A DNA stretch of 56,989 nucleotides from Comamonadaceae bacterium. GTDB taxonomy: Bacteria > Pseudomonadota > Gammaproteobacteria > Burkholderiales > Burkholderiaceae_C. The DNA is taken from NCBI GenBank assembly GCA_947373605.1, contig CANBYM010000002.1, positions 1 to 56,989 on the forward strand. The letters are read 5' to 3'. Positions 45,724 through 55,187 of the stretch are shown here, in pieces. Position 1 is the stretch's first letter. Each line of letters begins with the position of its first letter. A program made the position numbers and the translations under genes. The notes below the pieces were generated by a model. That model worked only from the letters and a program-made list of their open reading frames with translations, ran no database searches and was not told the origin of the DNA.

Positions 45724-46229
45724 CGCGCGTCCTCACGCAGCGCTTTAAGCATTTTGGTTTTAATGCGGTTGCGCTTCAGCGGCGAAAGGTACTCCACGAA
45801 CACCTTGCCTATCAAATGGTCCATCTCGTGCTGAATGCAGACCGCCAACAGCTCAGCCGCCTCAATGACACGGCTCTGTCCGTTTTCGTCCAATGCCTGC
45901 ACGTGAACGGCGTCAGCACGCACCACGCCATCGTATATTCCGGGCACAGAAAGACAGCCCTCCTCATTGAGGTGGGTTTCTGCGCTCTTCCATACCACTT
46001 CGGGGTTGATCAGGACCAGAGGTTGGTCACGTTCTTCCGAAATATCTATAACGATCAGACGTTCGTGCACATCGACCTGCGTGGCTGCCAGGCCAATGCC
46101 TTTGGCTTCGTACATGGTTTCGAGCATGTCGTTCACCAGACTTTGGATACGCGCGTCGACGGCGGCAACAGGTTTGGCGACCCGGTGCAATTTGGGGTCG
46201 GGAAAGCAGAGAATGGGGAGTAAAGCCAT
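45720..46229 (-). CDS. def: Peptide deformylase
   Basis: Removes the formyl group from nascent proteins. The three metal motifs are complete: [19 protein letters not shown] and HEMDHLIGK. The length of 169 aa is normal. It is the first gene of the def-fmt-azlC-azlD-pgk run and is divergent from the LysM gene with 143 bases between. Confidence 0.97.
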   Translation of the reverse strand: MALLPILCFPDPKLHRVAKPVAAVDARIQSLVNDMLETMYEAKGIGLAATQVDVHERLIVIDISEERDQPLVLINPEVVWKSAETHLNEEGCLSVPGIYDGVVRADAVHVQALDENGQSRVIEAAELLAVCIQHEMDHLIGKVFVEYLSPLKRNRIKTKMLKALREDAR

Positions 46230-46372
46230 GAGGGGGTCCGGGATATGTCGTTATTTTCGCTACTTTTGCGCCACCGCGCACGACCGCATCACCAAAAACG
46301 TTGCCGAATCAAGGGCTTGAGCGCAGAATTGCGCGTGAATTATCAAGATAAACCTCTGGACCGCAGCACCCT

Positions 46373-47593
46373 ATGACGACACACCTGATGGCCAAATCCA
46401 AAATGGCGCTGGCCGCCATCACTGCATTGTCGGGCGCATTTATCGCTTCGCCTGCACTGGCTCAGACATTTCCCATCACTTCCGCACAAAAAGCAACCGC
46501 AACTGAAGTCGCACAAAAAGGCGTTGCCCTGAGTGAACTCGCTGATAACGCGCCGGACCGCTACACCGTCAAATCGGGTGACACGCTGTGGGGAATTTCA
46601 AGCCTTTTCCTCAAAAGTCCATGGCGCTGGCCTGAGCTGTGGGGCATGAACCTTGACGACATCAAGAATCCTCACCGTATCTACCCCGGCCAAGTTCTCG
46701 TTTTGGAACGCAGCAATGGAAAAGCCACTCTCAAGGTTGGTATCTCAGCGTCCGCTGATCGGACCGACGGCATCCCTACTGTTCGCGTATCTCCTCAGAC
46801 CCGCTACGACGCGTTGGCGGACAACGCACTGACTACGCTTCGCTCCAGCTATATCGAAGCATTTTTGGCTGAGCCTTTAATCCTGACCGATGCAGAGTTC
46901 CAAGGAGCTCCACGTATTGTTTCGGCGCAGGAAGGTCGTGTATTGTTGACCCGTGGCGATCGAGCTTACGCACGTGGGGGCGTCAATGGCCCATTGCTGG
47001 ATGACCAAGCCAAGCTCAAACAGTTCCGTGTTTTCCGCACTGCTACGCCACTAAAGGATCCGGGTACGGGCGAAGTATTGGGGTTTGAAGCGATCTACGC
47101 TGGTAAGGCCACGTTGGTACGCGGTGAAACGTCCTCCGAAGTGACCAACTCTGACGGAAAACAAGAAAACGCCATCGTACCGGCCACCATTGACATCACC
47201 AGCGCCAAAGAAGAAATACGCGTGGGTGATCGCCTGATGCCCGAGCCGCCGCGCCAGTTGCAGACCTACACGCCGCACGCACCGGCCGGAAAGGTTGACG
47301 GCCGCATCGTTTCGGTCTACGGGAGTGCGGTGGTCAATGCGGCACAAAATCAGGTGGTTGTCATTAACCGTGGCAAGCTCGATGGCATGGAGCCAGGTAT
47401 CGTCCTGGCTATCCTTAAAGACGGCGAGCGCGTCGTAGATAAAGAGGATGAAACCAAGCCGCTTTTAAAGCTGCCCAACGAGCGCAATGGATTGCTCATG
47501 GTTTTCCGCACTTTTGACCGACTGTCCTACGCTTTGATTCTGGAAATCAACGATGCAGCGCGTGTGGGCGATCGATTGACCTCGCCGAAGTAA
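46373..47593 (+). CDS. LysM peptidoglycan-binding protein, secreted
   Basis: A 406-aa exported protein. The signal peptide ends at ALA-QTF near residue 31. A LysM domain follows at about 61-112 (RYTVKSGDTLWGISSLFLKS to RIYPGQVLVLE), which binds glycan chains of murein. The remaining 290 residues are a mixed strand-rich domain conserved behind LysM in Burkholderiales, with no known function. The gene lies ahead of the dead dprA and intact smg, the normal place for this LysM protein in the order. Confidence 0.9.
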   Translation: MTTHLMAKSKMALAAITALSGAFIASPALAQTFPITSAQKATATEVAQKGVALSELADNAPDRYTVKSGDTLWGISSLFLKSPWRWPELWGMNLDDIKNPHRIYPGQVLVLERSNGKATLKVGISASADRTDGIPTVRVSPQTRYDALADNALTTLRSSYIEAFLAEPLILTDAEFQGAPRIVSAQEGRVLLTRGDRAYARGGVNGPLLDDQAKLKQFRVFRTATPLKDPGTGEVLGFEAIYAGKATLVRGETSSEVTNSDGKQENAIVPATIDITSAKEEIRVGDRLMPEPPRQLQTYTPHAPAGKVDGRIVSVYGSAVVNAAQNQVVVINRGKLDGMEPGIVLAILKDGERVVDKEDETKPLLKLPNERNGLLMVFRTFDRLSYALILEINDAARVGDRLTSPK

Positions 47594-47618
47594 TCCAACA
47601 CTGCCAAGCTGCTGCAAA

Positions 47619-48750
47619 ATGGACGCAGAGAACGCGATGAACTTTCCGCTTGGCTGCGCCTGTACCTGACTCCCGGCTTAAGCAACGGCAGTGCCCGCAA
47701 ATTGCTTTCCGCATTCGGCCTGCCACATGAAATTTTCGCCCAGTCCATGCAGACTTTGGGCCACATTGGTAGTACAGCAAGTCAAAGGCACTGCTGCAGG
47801 CGCCGGAAGAACTGGCCTCACTGGAACAAAAGACCTGGGATTGGTTGGGTGCCGAGACATCCACCAGGCGGGTCTTGACTATGTGTGACCCCGGGTACCC
47901 ACAAGCGCTGCTCCATATGGAAGTTCCCCCATTGATGTTGTATGCGGTCGGCATTGATCAGCCTTGGCAAACTTAGGGTCTGAACAAATCCCGACGGGTT
48001 TGCCTGGCTGTCGTAGGTAGCCGCAATCCGACGGCGCAACGCCTGGTCAATGCGCATGATTTTTCTGCCAGTCTGGCACAGAGTGGCATCACGATTGCCT
48101 CGGGGCTGGCTCTGGGCATCGACGGAGCGGCCCATGAAGGCGCATTGGATGGGGCCGCGGTTGACCTCATCGCAACGATTGCTGTAGTGTGGAGGACTGG
48201 ATCTCGTCTACCCCAAACAGCACCGCGTGCTTGCCCACCGCATAGCCCAGCATGGTGTCATTTTGAGTGAGTATCCTTTAGGCACACCGCCATTGACGGC
48301 CGACCTCCCGATGCGCAACCGCATTATTTCCGGCCTGAGCTGCGGCACCCTGGTGGTTGGGGCTGCGATGCAATGGGTATCGTTACTTACTGCGCGACTG
48401 GCAGCTGAACACAGACATGAAGTGTTCGCCATTCCTGGCTCCATCCACGCGACACAGTCCCGGAGTTGCCATGCATTGATTAATCAGGGGGCCAAACTCG
48501 TGGAGAGCGCGCAGGACATTCTCGAAGAAATGCAAATTGAGCCAAGCGATTCTGTAGTTGCCAATGCCAGCGGGGCGCTGCCTTGCAGTCAAGCAGATGT
48601 TGCGGGCTATGCGCTACAAAGGGGATTGCGCCAACCAGTCTGGATGAATTGCAAACACGTACAGCTATCGATACAGCAAGTTTGCAGGCGCAATTGATGG
48701 AGCTAGCACTGCACAGCCTGTTCGCACGGTTGTCAGGCGGACTGTTTTAG
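47619..48750 (+). pseudogene. dprA: dprA (smf) pseudogene
   Basis: DprA loads RecA on incoming single-stranded DNA in natural transformation. The reading frame is recognisable from end to end but broken. Near the start ATG 47619 is out of frame with the homologous RERDELSAWLRL. The frame shifts near 47775. A TAG stands at 47974-47976. VVGSRNPTAQ and SGLALGIDGAAHEGAL continue in the same frame to about 48190, then shift again to LDLVYPKQHRVLAHRIAQHG and RNRIISGLSCGTLVVGAA. The end PTSLDELQTRT to SGGLF lies in yet another frame and stops at 48750. The usual Glu of the EAA segment is also lost (GAA). At least three or four frameshifts and a stop rule out a single sequencing error. Confidence 0.92.
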
Positions 48751-48878
48751 AGCCTCGTTCGTGCTTAAGCAAACTAGAAAATTTCCGAAAAGGTTTCGGG
48801 TTTTCCCTTGAAAGCCGGAAAAGCAGGGGAAGTCCGACGCGCACGCGATGGACGCAATATCTGGGATATATTGCCCCC

Positions 48879-49346
48879 ATGTTTGAAGTGCTCACATTCG
48901 TTTACGAAAACTATGATGCCGGCGATATCGGCCCTGAACCCGCCCATTTGGAGCGCAAGCTCAAAGGCGTAGGCTTTGAGTCCGAAGAGATTGAAGAGGC
49001 GCTGACTTGGCTGCGCGGCATGGACAGTGCGGCGCATCCAGCACCCCTTCAGCCCTGGTTAGTCCAGCCTCACAAAAATAGCGCCAGGGTTTATCCGGTG
49101 CATGAGCAATACCAGTTGGGTTCTCAAGCCATAGGCTTCATCACTTTTCTGGACACTGCGGGCGTGCTACCCGTGCACATGCGCGAATTGGTGATTGATC
49201 GCGCACTGGCAACTAATGATGGCCCGGTGTCGCTGGATGACTTGAAAATCATCATCCTGATGGTGTACTGGCGCTTCGGTCACGAGCCCGATGCACTGGT
49301 ACTCGACGAACTTTGCGACAACCCGGAACGCCGGGTTGTTCACTAA
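48879..49346 (+). CDS. smg: Smg family protein (DUF494)
   Basis: A 155-aa protein of the Smg/DUF494 family, function unknown. MFEVLTFVYENYDAGDIGPE at the start and the block GFITFLDTAGVLPVHMREL then DLKIIILMVYW match the family. It normally lies between dprA and topA. Here dprA is decayed, and a convergent DUF1631 gene takes the place after it; topA is not in the window. Confidence 0.94.
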   Translation: MFEVLTFVYENYDAGDIGPEPAHLERKLKGVGFESEEIEEALTWLRGMDSAAHPAPLQPWLVQPHKNSARVYPVHEQYQLGSQAIGFITFLDTAGVLPVHMRELVIDRALATNDGPVSLDDLKIIILMVYWRFGHEPDALVLDELCDNPERRVVH

Positions 49347-49353
49347 CCTTCAA

Positions 49354-51843
49354 TCAGGTCAACAAACGGTCCGGATTGGCCTCAATTTTGGCCAACGCGT
49401 CACGCGTTGCGCGCACGGTAAGAGTTTCTTCTTCTTGCGGCAGCAACAAGCCCGCTTGCAAATAGGCCGCCAGGCGACCCGCTTGCACCAAATAGGTTTT
49501 GCCCGATGTTGAGGCAAAGAGGTTGAGGTTTTTTTTCTCACTGCGCCAAGCAAACTGTACCTGGGTAATCTGGTTTTTGTGATCCAGCGTAAACCACGAC
49601 CCCAACTGCAGTTCTCCGGCCCAAGCCAACATGGCCGCGGTAGGTTTTGAGCCGCCAATGGTTACGACCTCGATGGCAGATGCGTCGATACCCAGCATCA
49701 TTTCCAGACTTTCGGCATCCAATGGCAGATCGCCCATGCCATCTTCACTGACAAAGTCTTCCAAATTGCCCAGCCGCTGGGCCAGCGCATCGATTTTGGC
49801 TTGGGGGATCGCCTGAGTCTTCGACATGAAGGCATCGGCCAGCGTGTCGCTGATTTTTTTGACGTGGCCCTCTTGCTCGGAAGGCGCCATGGCCAGCAGC
49901 GTCATGCCTGATCGCAGACGAATTAACAAGTTGGGAAGGTCCTGAATCACCCGCGCACGATCAGCGCGATTCGGTTTGGCGCTCGCAGCCCAAAGCAAGT
50001 CTGTCACACATTTCTTTAGAACCTCGGTATCCGCATGTTTGGCTCCCTTGCGCAGCGCCGAAACGGCCAGCACTTCAGCCCAAACTTTGAACATGAAATC
50101 CCGTATTTCATCGCGCACAGGCATGTCTTTAAGCATGTTGCGCATTTCAATCGTGTACTGAATCGCCAGCGTTTCTTTTTGCTCTACCTGCTGCGCCACG
50201 CTCACCACTTTTTGGGTGGAGCCCTTTTCGGTCAGGAACTTGGCTAAGAATTTCTGGAATTCGTCATAGACGATTTGATAAACCTTTTTGCCAGTCTCCG
50301 GATACTGCTCAACCACCTGCACTACCCGACGGACTTCCGCTTCCATCGCATCGCCCTGGACGCCGGTCGCGTCAAAGCCCATGACACAGGACCCCATGCG
50401 ATCAATCAGCAAGCGCGCAGGATGTTCAGACGACCCCAGGAAGTCACCGTCTTCAAGCGCTACGCGCAATACCGGCATTTGCAAACGGGCAAACCACACG
50501 CGAATGCCCGGCGGAATCCGCTCCTCCGACAAAATCGCCTGAAACATCAGGGCAACGATCTCAATCGTAGCCTTCTCACCCTTGGTCTCGGCCTTCTTCT
50601 TCAGGTCTGCCGTCTTTTCGCGCAGATCACCTGCCACCCGCGCAACGCCGGCAGGACTGTAATCTTCGTAGAGCGTGCCACCCGCTGCGTAATGCGCGGC
50701 AACTACATCGCGCGAAATAGCCTGCACCAACGCAGGTGATGCCTGCTGATTTCCAACCGGGCCGAAATCGGCACCGGCATTATTGACAAAAATACGTTTG
50801 ATCTGACCAATGACCCCCTGAGCGCGGTATCGTGCTCGCGCCAACGGGGTATTCGAGGTCATCATCCGCGTTTCTTCGGCCGCGGAATAAGCTTGGCCGC
50901 CGCCTGCAGACTGCCGCCAAAAAGGCGTCGATCCTGACTGTGGACTACTGGTGTTGTGGGGTCCGCTCGCCGGGCCTGATAGCGGTGCATTTGCTGAGCC
51001 ATAGGCGCTGCGGTTGCGTGCTGACTGCTCAGCCGCCGCCGCTTGATTAGCACCCCAACCCAGACGCCCTCCAAAAAAGCCGCTCCCCGTGCGCGGCGGC
51101 GACATAGGTGCGCCGGGTTGTGAGTCTGGAAAGGCTCCGCTGTTTTCGTGTGAAAGCTGCCCGGGGCCTGTTGGCCGTCCAGCAAACGGACGCGGTGCGC
51201 GCACACGATCCTTCAATTCAATCTTGGGGAGCACACCTTTTTCGACGAGTAGCTTATTGGCGTTTTGATAGGCCTCGCGCAGGCGCTGGATCAGGATTTT
51301 TTGAACCGTATCGTTGACCAGTGTCCATGCGTCACCCGGCATTCCGGAGTTTGCCCATTGCTCAACGAGCAGCAAAATGAGCACCTCCGGGCGCAACAAA
51401 TCGCGGCCGTCGAGGTCCTCCGTATTTTCCAAAAACTTAAGACGTACCCGCACATCGTCAAGGTCGGAATGGACTTTCTCACTGATCGAAAGTACCAGGC
51501 GCGAGGCGAGAATTTTGTTTTCCACCACATCGGTACCAACCAATTCAAAACTCGCAGACTCGTCGGCCGTGGACGAAGTCTTATCTTTGGCAGGTTCCAG
51601 GCAACTTTTCCACTCCTTGAGGGTCAGTTCCTCCCATAGTGGACGCGCACGCTTGTAAGCGTTCCAGACATCGCGGCGCACTTGCGAATCCCGCGTGTTG
51701 CTGGGATCATCAACTAAAACCGAGAGCCGCGTTTGCACAGCAGCACTAATCTCCACCATGGCTTTTCCGGCCTCTGCCAGATAGCGCTCGCGCACAACTT
51801 TGCCAAGCTGAAGGCGTGGAGAAAGACTGGGAGACGTTGCCAT
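49354..51843 (-). CDS. DUF1631 family protein
   Basis: An 829-aa protein of the DUF1631 family, without established function. Long helical N-terminal part (1-210) with LVLSISEKVHSDLDDVRVRL; a Gly, Pro and Ser-rich low-complexity stretch at 215-330; a helical middle (340-720) with LPNLLIRLRSGMTLLAM; and a C-terminal beta-rich piece (750-829) with SWFTLDHKNQITQVQFAWRS and KTYLVQAGRLAAYL that looks like a small PilZ-type barrel. No signal or membrane segment, so cytoplasmic. It starts 13 bases behind secF on the same strand and converges with smg. Confidence 0.85.
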   Translation of the reverse strand: MATSPSLSPRLQLGKVVRERYLAEAGKAMVEISAAVQTRLSVLVDDPSNTRDSQVRRDVWNAYKRARPLWEELTLKEWKSCLEPAKDKTSSTADESASFELVGTDVVENKILASRLVLSISEKVHSDLDDVRVRLKFLENTEDLDGRDLLRPEVLILLLVEQWANSGMPGDAWTLVNDTVQKILIQRLREAYQNANKLLVEKGVLPKIELKDRVRAPRPFAGRPTGPGQLSHENSGAFPDSQPGAPMSPPRTGSGFFGGRLGWGANQAAAAEQSARNRSAYGSANAPLSGPASGPHNTSSPQSGSTPFWRQSAGGGQAYSAAEETRMMTSNTPLARARYRAQGVIGQIKRIFVNNAGADFGPVGNQQASPALVQAISRDVVAAHYAAGGTLYEDYSPAGVARVAGDLREKTADLKKKAETKGEKATIEIVALMFQAILSEERIPPGIRVWFARLQMPVLRVALEDGDFLGSSEHPARLLIDRMGSCVMGFDATGVQGDAMEAEVRRVVQVVEQYPETGKKVYQIVYDEFQKFLAKFLTEKGSTQKVVSVAQQVEQKETLAIQYTIEMRNMLKDMPVRDEIRDFMFKVWAEVLAVSALRKGAKHADTEVLKKCVTDLLWAASAKPNRADRARVIQDLPNLLIRLRSGMTLLAMAPSEQEGHVKKISDTLADAFMSKTQAIPQAKIDALAQRLGNLEDFVSEDGMGDLPLDAESLEMMLGIDASAIEVVTIGGSKPTAAMLAWAGELQLGSWFTLDHKNQITQVQFAWRSEKKNLNLFASTSGKTYLVQAGRLAAYLQAGLLLPQEEETLTVRATRDALAKIEANPDRLLT

Positions 51844-51856
51844 ACTTCAGCCGATA

Positions 51857-52810
51857 TTAAACTGTTGCACCTGCGTTCGGGTCATTGGGGTCCTCATCTT
51901 TTTTAACCGTCCCTTTGATCAAGTCTTCACGCTTAATTCCAAGCCACATTGCAATGGCGGCCGCCACAAATACCGATGAGTAAATGCCGAACAAAATCCC
52001 GATTGTCAAAGCCAAAGCAAAATAATGTAAGGTTTGACCGCCAAAAAGCAGCATCGACAATACCATCAACTGGGTCGAACCGTGGGTGATGATAGTGCGA
52101 CTGATTGTTGACGTTATCGCGTTGTCAATAATCTGCACTGTGGTCATTTTGCGATAGCGGCGAAAGTTCTCGCGAATCCGGTCAAAAATCACCACCGATT
52201 CGTTCACCGAATAACCCAAAACAGCCAGCACCGCTGCCAGCACCGGTAGCGAAAATTCCCACTGGAAAAACGCAAAAAAGCCCAGAATGATGATCACATC
52301 GTGCAAATTGGCAATGATGGCGGCTACCGCAAACTTCCACTCAAATCGGATAGCGAGATAGATCATGATGCCCACCACCACAAAGGCCAGCGCTTTGAGT
52401 CCATCGGTGGCCAGCTCATCCCCGACCTGGGGACCGACAAACTCCGTACGCCGCAAAGTGGCGGATGCATCACCGGCCTTCAGCGCAGCAACCACGCTTT
52501 CGCTTTGCTGAGCGGAGTTGCCACCTTTTTGCACCGGCATGCGGATCAACACATCCTGCGCCGTCCCGAAGTTTTGCACTTGCACGTCATTGATGCCAAG
52601 TCCACTGACGGTATTGCGAATGGCATTGAGGTCGGCCGGCTGCGAGTAGCTGACCTCCATCAGCGTTCCACCAGTGAACTCAACCGACAGGTGCAGTCCG
52701 CGCGAGAACAAAAAGAAGACTGCCGCTACAAAGGTAAGCGCTGAAATGGCGTTAAACACCAGCGCATGACGCATGAACGGAATGTCACGACGGATTTTGA
52801 AAAATTCCAT
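51857..52810 (-). CDS. secF: Protein translocase subunit SecF
   Basis: SecF with SecD uses the proton gradient to help SecYEG release exported proteins into the periplasm. 317 aa, six membrane helices with a periplasmic domain after TM1. Family blocks are GLHLSVEFTGGTLMEVSYSQ, then VLGYSVNESVVIFDRIRENF and the ITSTISRTIITHGSTQLMVL stretch. It lies 12 bases behind secD. Confidence 0.96.
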   Translation of the reverse strand: MEFFKIRRDIPFMRHALVFNAISALTFVAAVFFLFSRGLHLSVEFTGGTLMEVSYSQPADLNAIRNTVSGLGINDVQVQNFGTAQDVLIRMPVQKGGNSAQQSESVVAALKAGDASATLRRTEFVGPQVGDELATDGLKALAFVVVGIMIYLAIRFEWKFAVAAIIANLHDVIIILGFFAFFQWEFSLPVLAAVLAVLGYSVNESVVIFDRIRENFRRYRKMTTVQIIDNAITSTISRTIITHGSTQLMVLSMLLFGGQTLHYFALALTIGILFGIYSSVFVAAAIAMWLGIKREDLIKGTVKKDEDPNDPNAGATV

Positions 52811-52822
52811 GGTCAGTACCTG

Positions 52823-54703
52823 TTAACCCGTTGTAACCTGATTGCCGGAATCAGGACGCCACACTGTGCCGATCGACACGCTTTTGAGTTTCTTCTGACG
52901 GCCATACCAGAGGTTCACCACGCCGCGTGAGAAAAACACGCCGGAAAACATGCTGGTCAAAATACCCAGGCAGTGCACTACCGCAAAACCACGCACCGGA
53001 CCGGAGCCGAAAGCCAACAAAGCCAGGCCTGCGATCAACGTAGTGACATTGGAGTCAATGATGGTCGCCCAAGCCCGGTCGTAGCCCGCGTGAATGGCCG
53101 CTTGTGGTGACGATCCGTTACGCAACTCTTCGCGAACACGCTCATTAATCAGCACGTTCGCATCAATCGCCATACCCAGCACCAAGGCCATCGCGGCCAT
53201 ACCTGGCAGGGTCAAAGTGGCTTGCAACATGGACAGCACCGCCACCAGCAACAGCAAATTGAACGCCAACGAAATGCTGGAAATCATGCCGAACAGCATG
53301 TAGTAAACGCACATGAAAATTGACACGGCCACAAAGCCCCACGTCACACTGTTAAAGCCTTTGGCAATGTTTTCGGCACCCAATGAAGGGCCAATGGTGC
53401 GCTCCTCAATGATTTCCATCGGGGCGGCCAGCGAACCGGCACGAAGCAGCAAGGCCGTGTCAGCGGCTTCTACGGTGGTCATGCGACCGGAAATTTGGAC
53501 ACGGCCACCACCGATTTCGGAGCGGATGACCGGCGCAGTAACCACCTCGCCTTTGCCCTTTTCAAACAGCAAAATTGCCATGCGTTTGCCGATGCTCTCA
53601 CGTGTCACGTCGCGGAAAATACGCGCACCTTTGGCGTCCAGTGTGAGGTGTACGGCAGCTTCCTGAGTCTGGTTATCGAAGCCGGGTTGTGCATCGGTGA
53701 GGTTGTCACCGGTAAGGATGACCTGCTTTTTCACAATCACAGGCTGACCGCTGCGCTCCAGGAAACGCTCGGCGCCGAACGGTACCGGAGCAGCGCCGGT
53801 CTCTGCGGCGCGTGCTTCACTGCTGTCATCCACCATGCGGATTTCCAGCGTCGCCGTGCGACCCAAAATGTCCTTGGCCTTGGCCGTATCCTGTACGCCG
53901 GGCAACTGCACGACGATGCGATCCTGGCCCTGCTGCTGAATCACAGGCTCCGCCACACCCAACTCGTTAATCCGGTTGTGCAGGGTGGTAATGTTTTGCT
54001 TCAGCGCCTGGTCCTGAATGGATTTGGCCGACACCGGCTTGATGCTGGCGACCAACTTGAACTCAGCGCCGTCCGGCGATTCCACTGTGGTCAGTTCAGC
54101 AAACTGGTCCTGCACCACGCGATTGGCAGCATCCATGGTCTGCGTGTCACGAAAACGCACCTCAATGGTTTGCCCATTGCGGGTAATGCCGCTGTGGCGC
54201 ACATTCTTTTCGCGCAGCACGGTTCGAATATCACCGGCCAGCGACTCCGCACGCTTGGACAAAGCGGCTTGCATATCGACCTGCAGCATAAAGTGGACAC
54301 CGCCGCGCAAATCCAAGCCCAGATACATGGGCGATGCGTGCAAGGCCGTCAGCCACGCCGGTGAACGCGAGAGCAGGTTCAGTGCCACCACATAGGCGGG
54401 GTCAGTAGCATCCGCATTGAGCGCTTTTTGGATCGCGTCCTTGGCCTTGAGCTGGCTGTCAGTGTTGGCAAATCGGGCTTTGATGGAATTACCTTCCAGC
54501 GACACGCCTTCAGTGGGGATGCCTGCCGTCTTCAGCGCTTCTTCAACGCGGCTTAATGTCTGCGCGTCCAGCCGCAAAGAGGCTTTGGCAACCGACACCT
54601 GCACTGCAGGCGCTTCGCCAAACACATTGGGCAGCGCATACAGGCCGCCCACTAACAGCGCGATCAAAATAATCGCGTATTTCCATATCGGATAACGGTT
54701 CAT
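52823..54703 (-). CDS. secD: Protein translocase subunit SecD
   Basis: SecD, 626 aa, six membrane helices with a large P1 periplasmic head between TM1 and TM2. Landmarks are YLGLDLRGGVHFMLQVDMQA, ELGVAEPVIQQQGQDRIVVQ, and in the membrane part LPGMAAMALVLGMAIDANVL followed by INERVREELRNG. It is the middle gene of yajC-secD-secF with 16 and 12 base gaps. Confidence 0.97.
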   Translation of the reverse strand: MNRYPIWKYAIILIALLVGGLYALPNVFGEAPAVQVSVAKASLRLDAQTLSRVEEALKTAGIPTEGVSLEGNSIKARFANTDSQLKAKDAIQKALNADATDPAYVVALNLLSRSPAWLTALHASPMYLGLDLRGGVHFMLQVDMQAALSKRAESLAGDIRTVLREKNVRHSGITRNGQTIEVRFRDTQTMDAANRVVQDQFAELTTVESPDGAEFKLVASIKPVSAKSIQDQALKQNITTLHNRINELGVAEPVIQQQGQDRIVVQLPGVQDTAKAKDILGRTATLEIRMVDDSSEARAAETGAAPVPFGAERFLERSGQPVIVKKQVILTGDNLTDAQPGFDNQTQEAAVHLTLDAKGARIFRDVTRESIGKRMAILLFEKGKGEVVTAPVIRSEIGGGRVQISGRMTTVEAADTALLLRAGSLAAPMEIIEERTIGPSLGAENIAKGFNSVTWGFVAVSIFMCVYYMLFGMISSISLAFNLLLLVAVLSMLQATLTLPGMAAMALVLGMAIDANVLINERVREELRNGSSPQAAIHAGYDRAWATIIDSNVTTLIAGLALLAFGSGPVRGFAVVHCLGILTSMFSGVFFSRGVVNLWYGRQKKLKSVSIGTVWRPDSGNQVTTG

Positions 54704-54719
54704 GGTCGCGCTGGGCCGG

Positions 54720-55049
54720 TTACTTGATAGTGCCTTTGGGCAGTACTTGAACGACTGCGCTGCGTTGGACTTGAACTTCTACGCCGTTAGCCACTTCCAA
54801 GCCGACATAGCTTTCGCCCATTTTGGAAACCTTGCCGAGCACGCCACCGGCAGTCACCACTTCATCGCCCTTGGCAAGCGCGTCGATCATGGATTTATGT
54901 TCTTTTTGCTTTTTCATTTGCGGGCGAATCATGACGAAATACAGCACCACAAACATCAGCACGAGCGGAAGCATGCTCATTAAGGAGGACTGCATATCGC
55001 CCCCGGCGGCGGCAGGAGCAGTTTGGGCAAAGGCGGAAGAAATGAACAC
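54720..55049 (-). CDS. yajC: Preprotein translocase subunit YajC
   Basis: A small membrane protein (109 aa) associated with SecDF. One helix (MLPLVLMFVVLYFVMIRPQM) followed by the basic KKQKEHKSM and a soluble domain with GDEVVTAGGVLGKVSKMG. The start is GTG 55049: GGAG stands seven bases upstream and the resulting N-terminus FISSAFAQTAP is that of the family. A TTG five codons earlier has no such site. First gene of the sec operon here; tgt and queA, often upstream, are absent. Confidence 0.94.
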   Translation of the reverse strand: MFISSAFAQTAPAAAGGDMQSSLMSMLPLVLMFVVLYFVMIRPQMKKQKEHKSMIDALAKGDEVVTAGGVLGKVSKMGESYVGLEVANGVEVQVQRSAVVQVLPKGTIK

Positions 55050-55187
55050 GGATGAACTCCACAAAACGAATAGAACAGGCGATCCTGCCGTTCACGGCGT
55101 CGCCCTATCCGGACAACGTACCAAACGGCAGATAGCCGAACATTGTAAGGGGGCAGGGTTTTCCAGCGTCCGCCAGTTATAAAGGCC

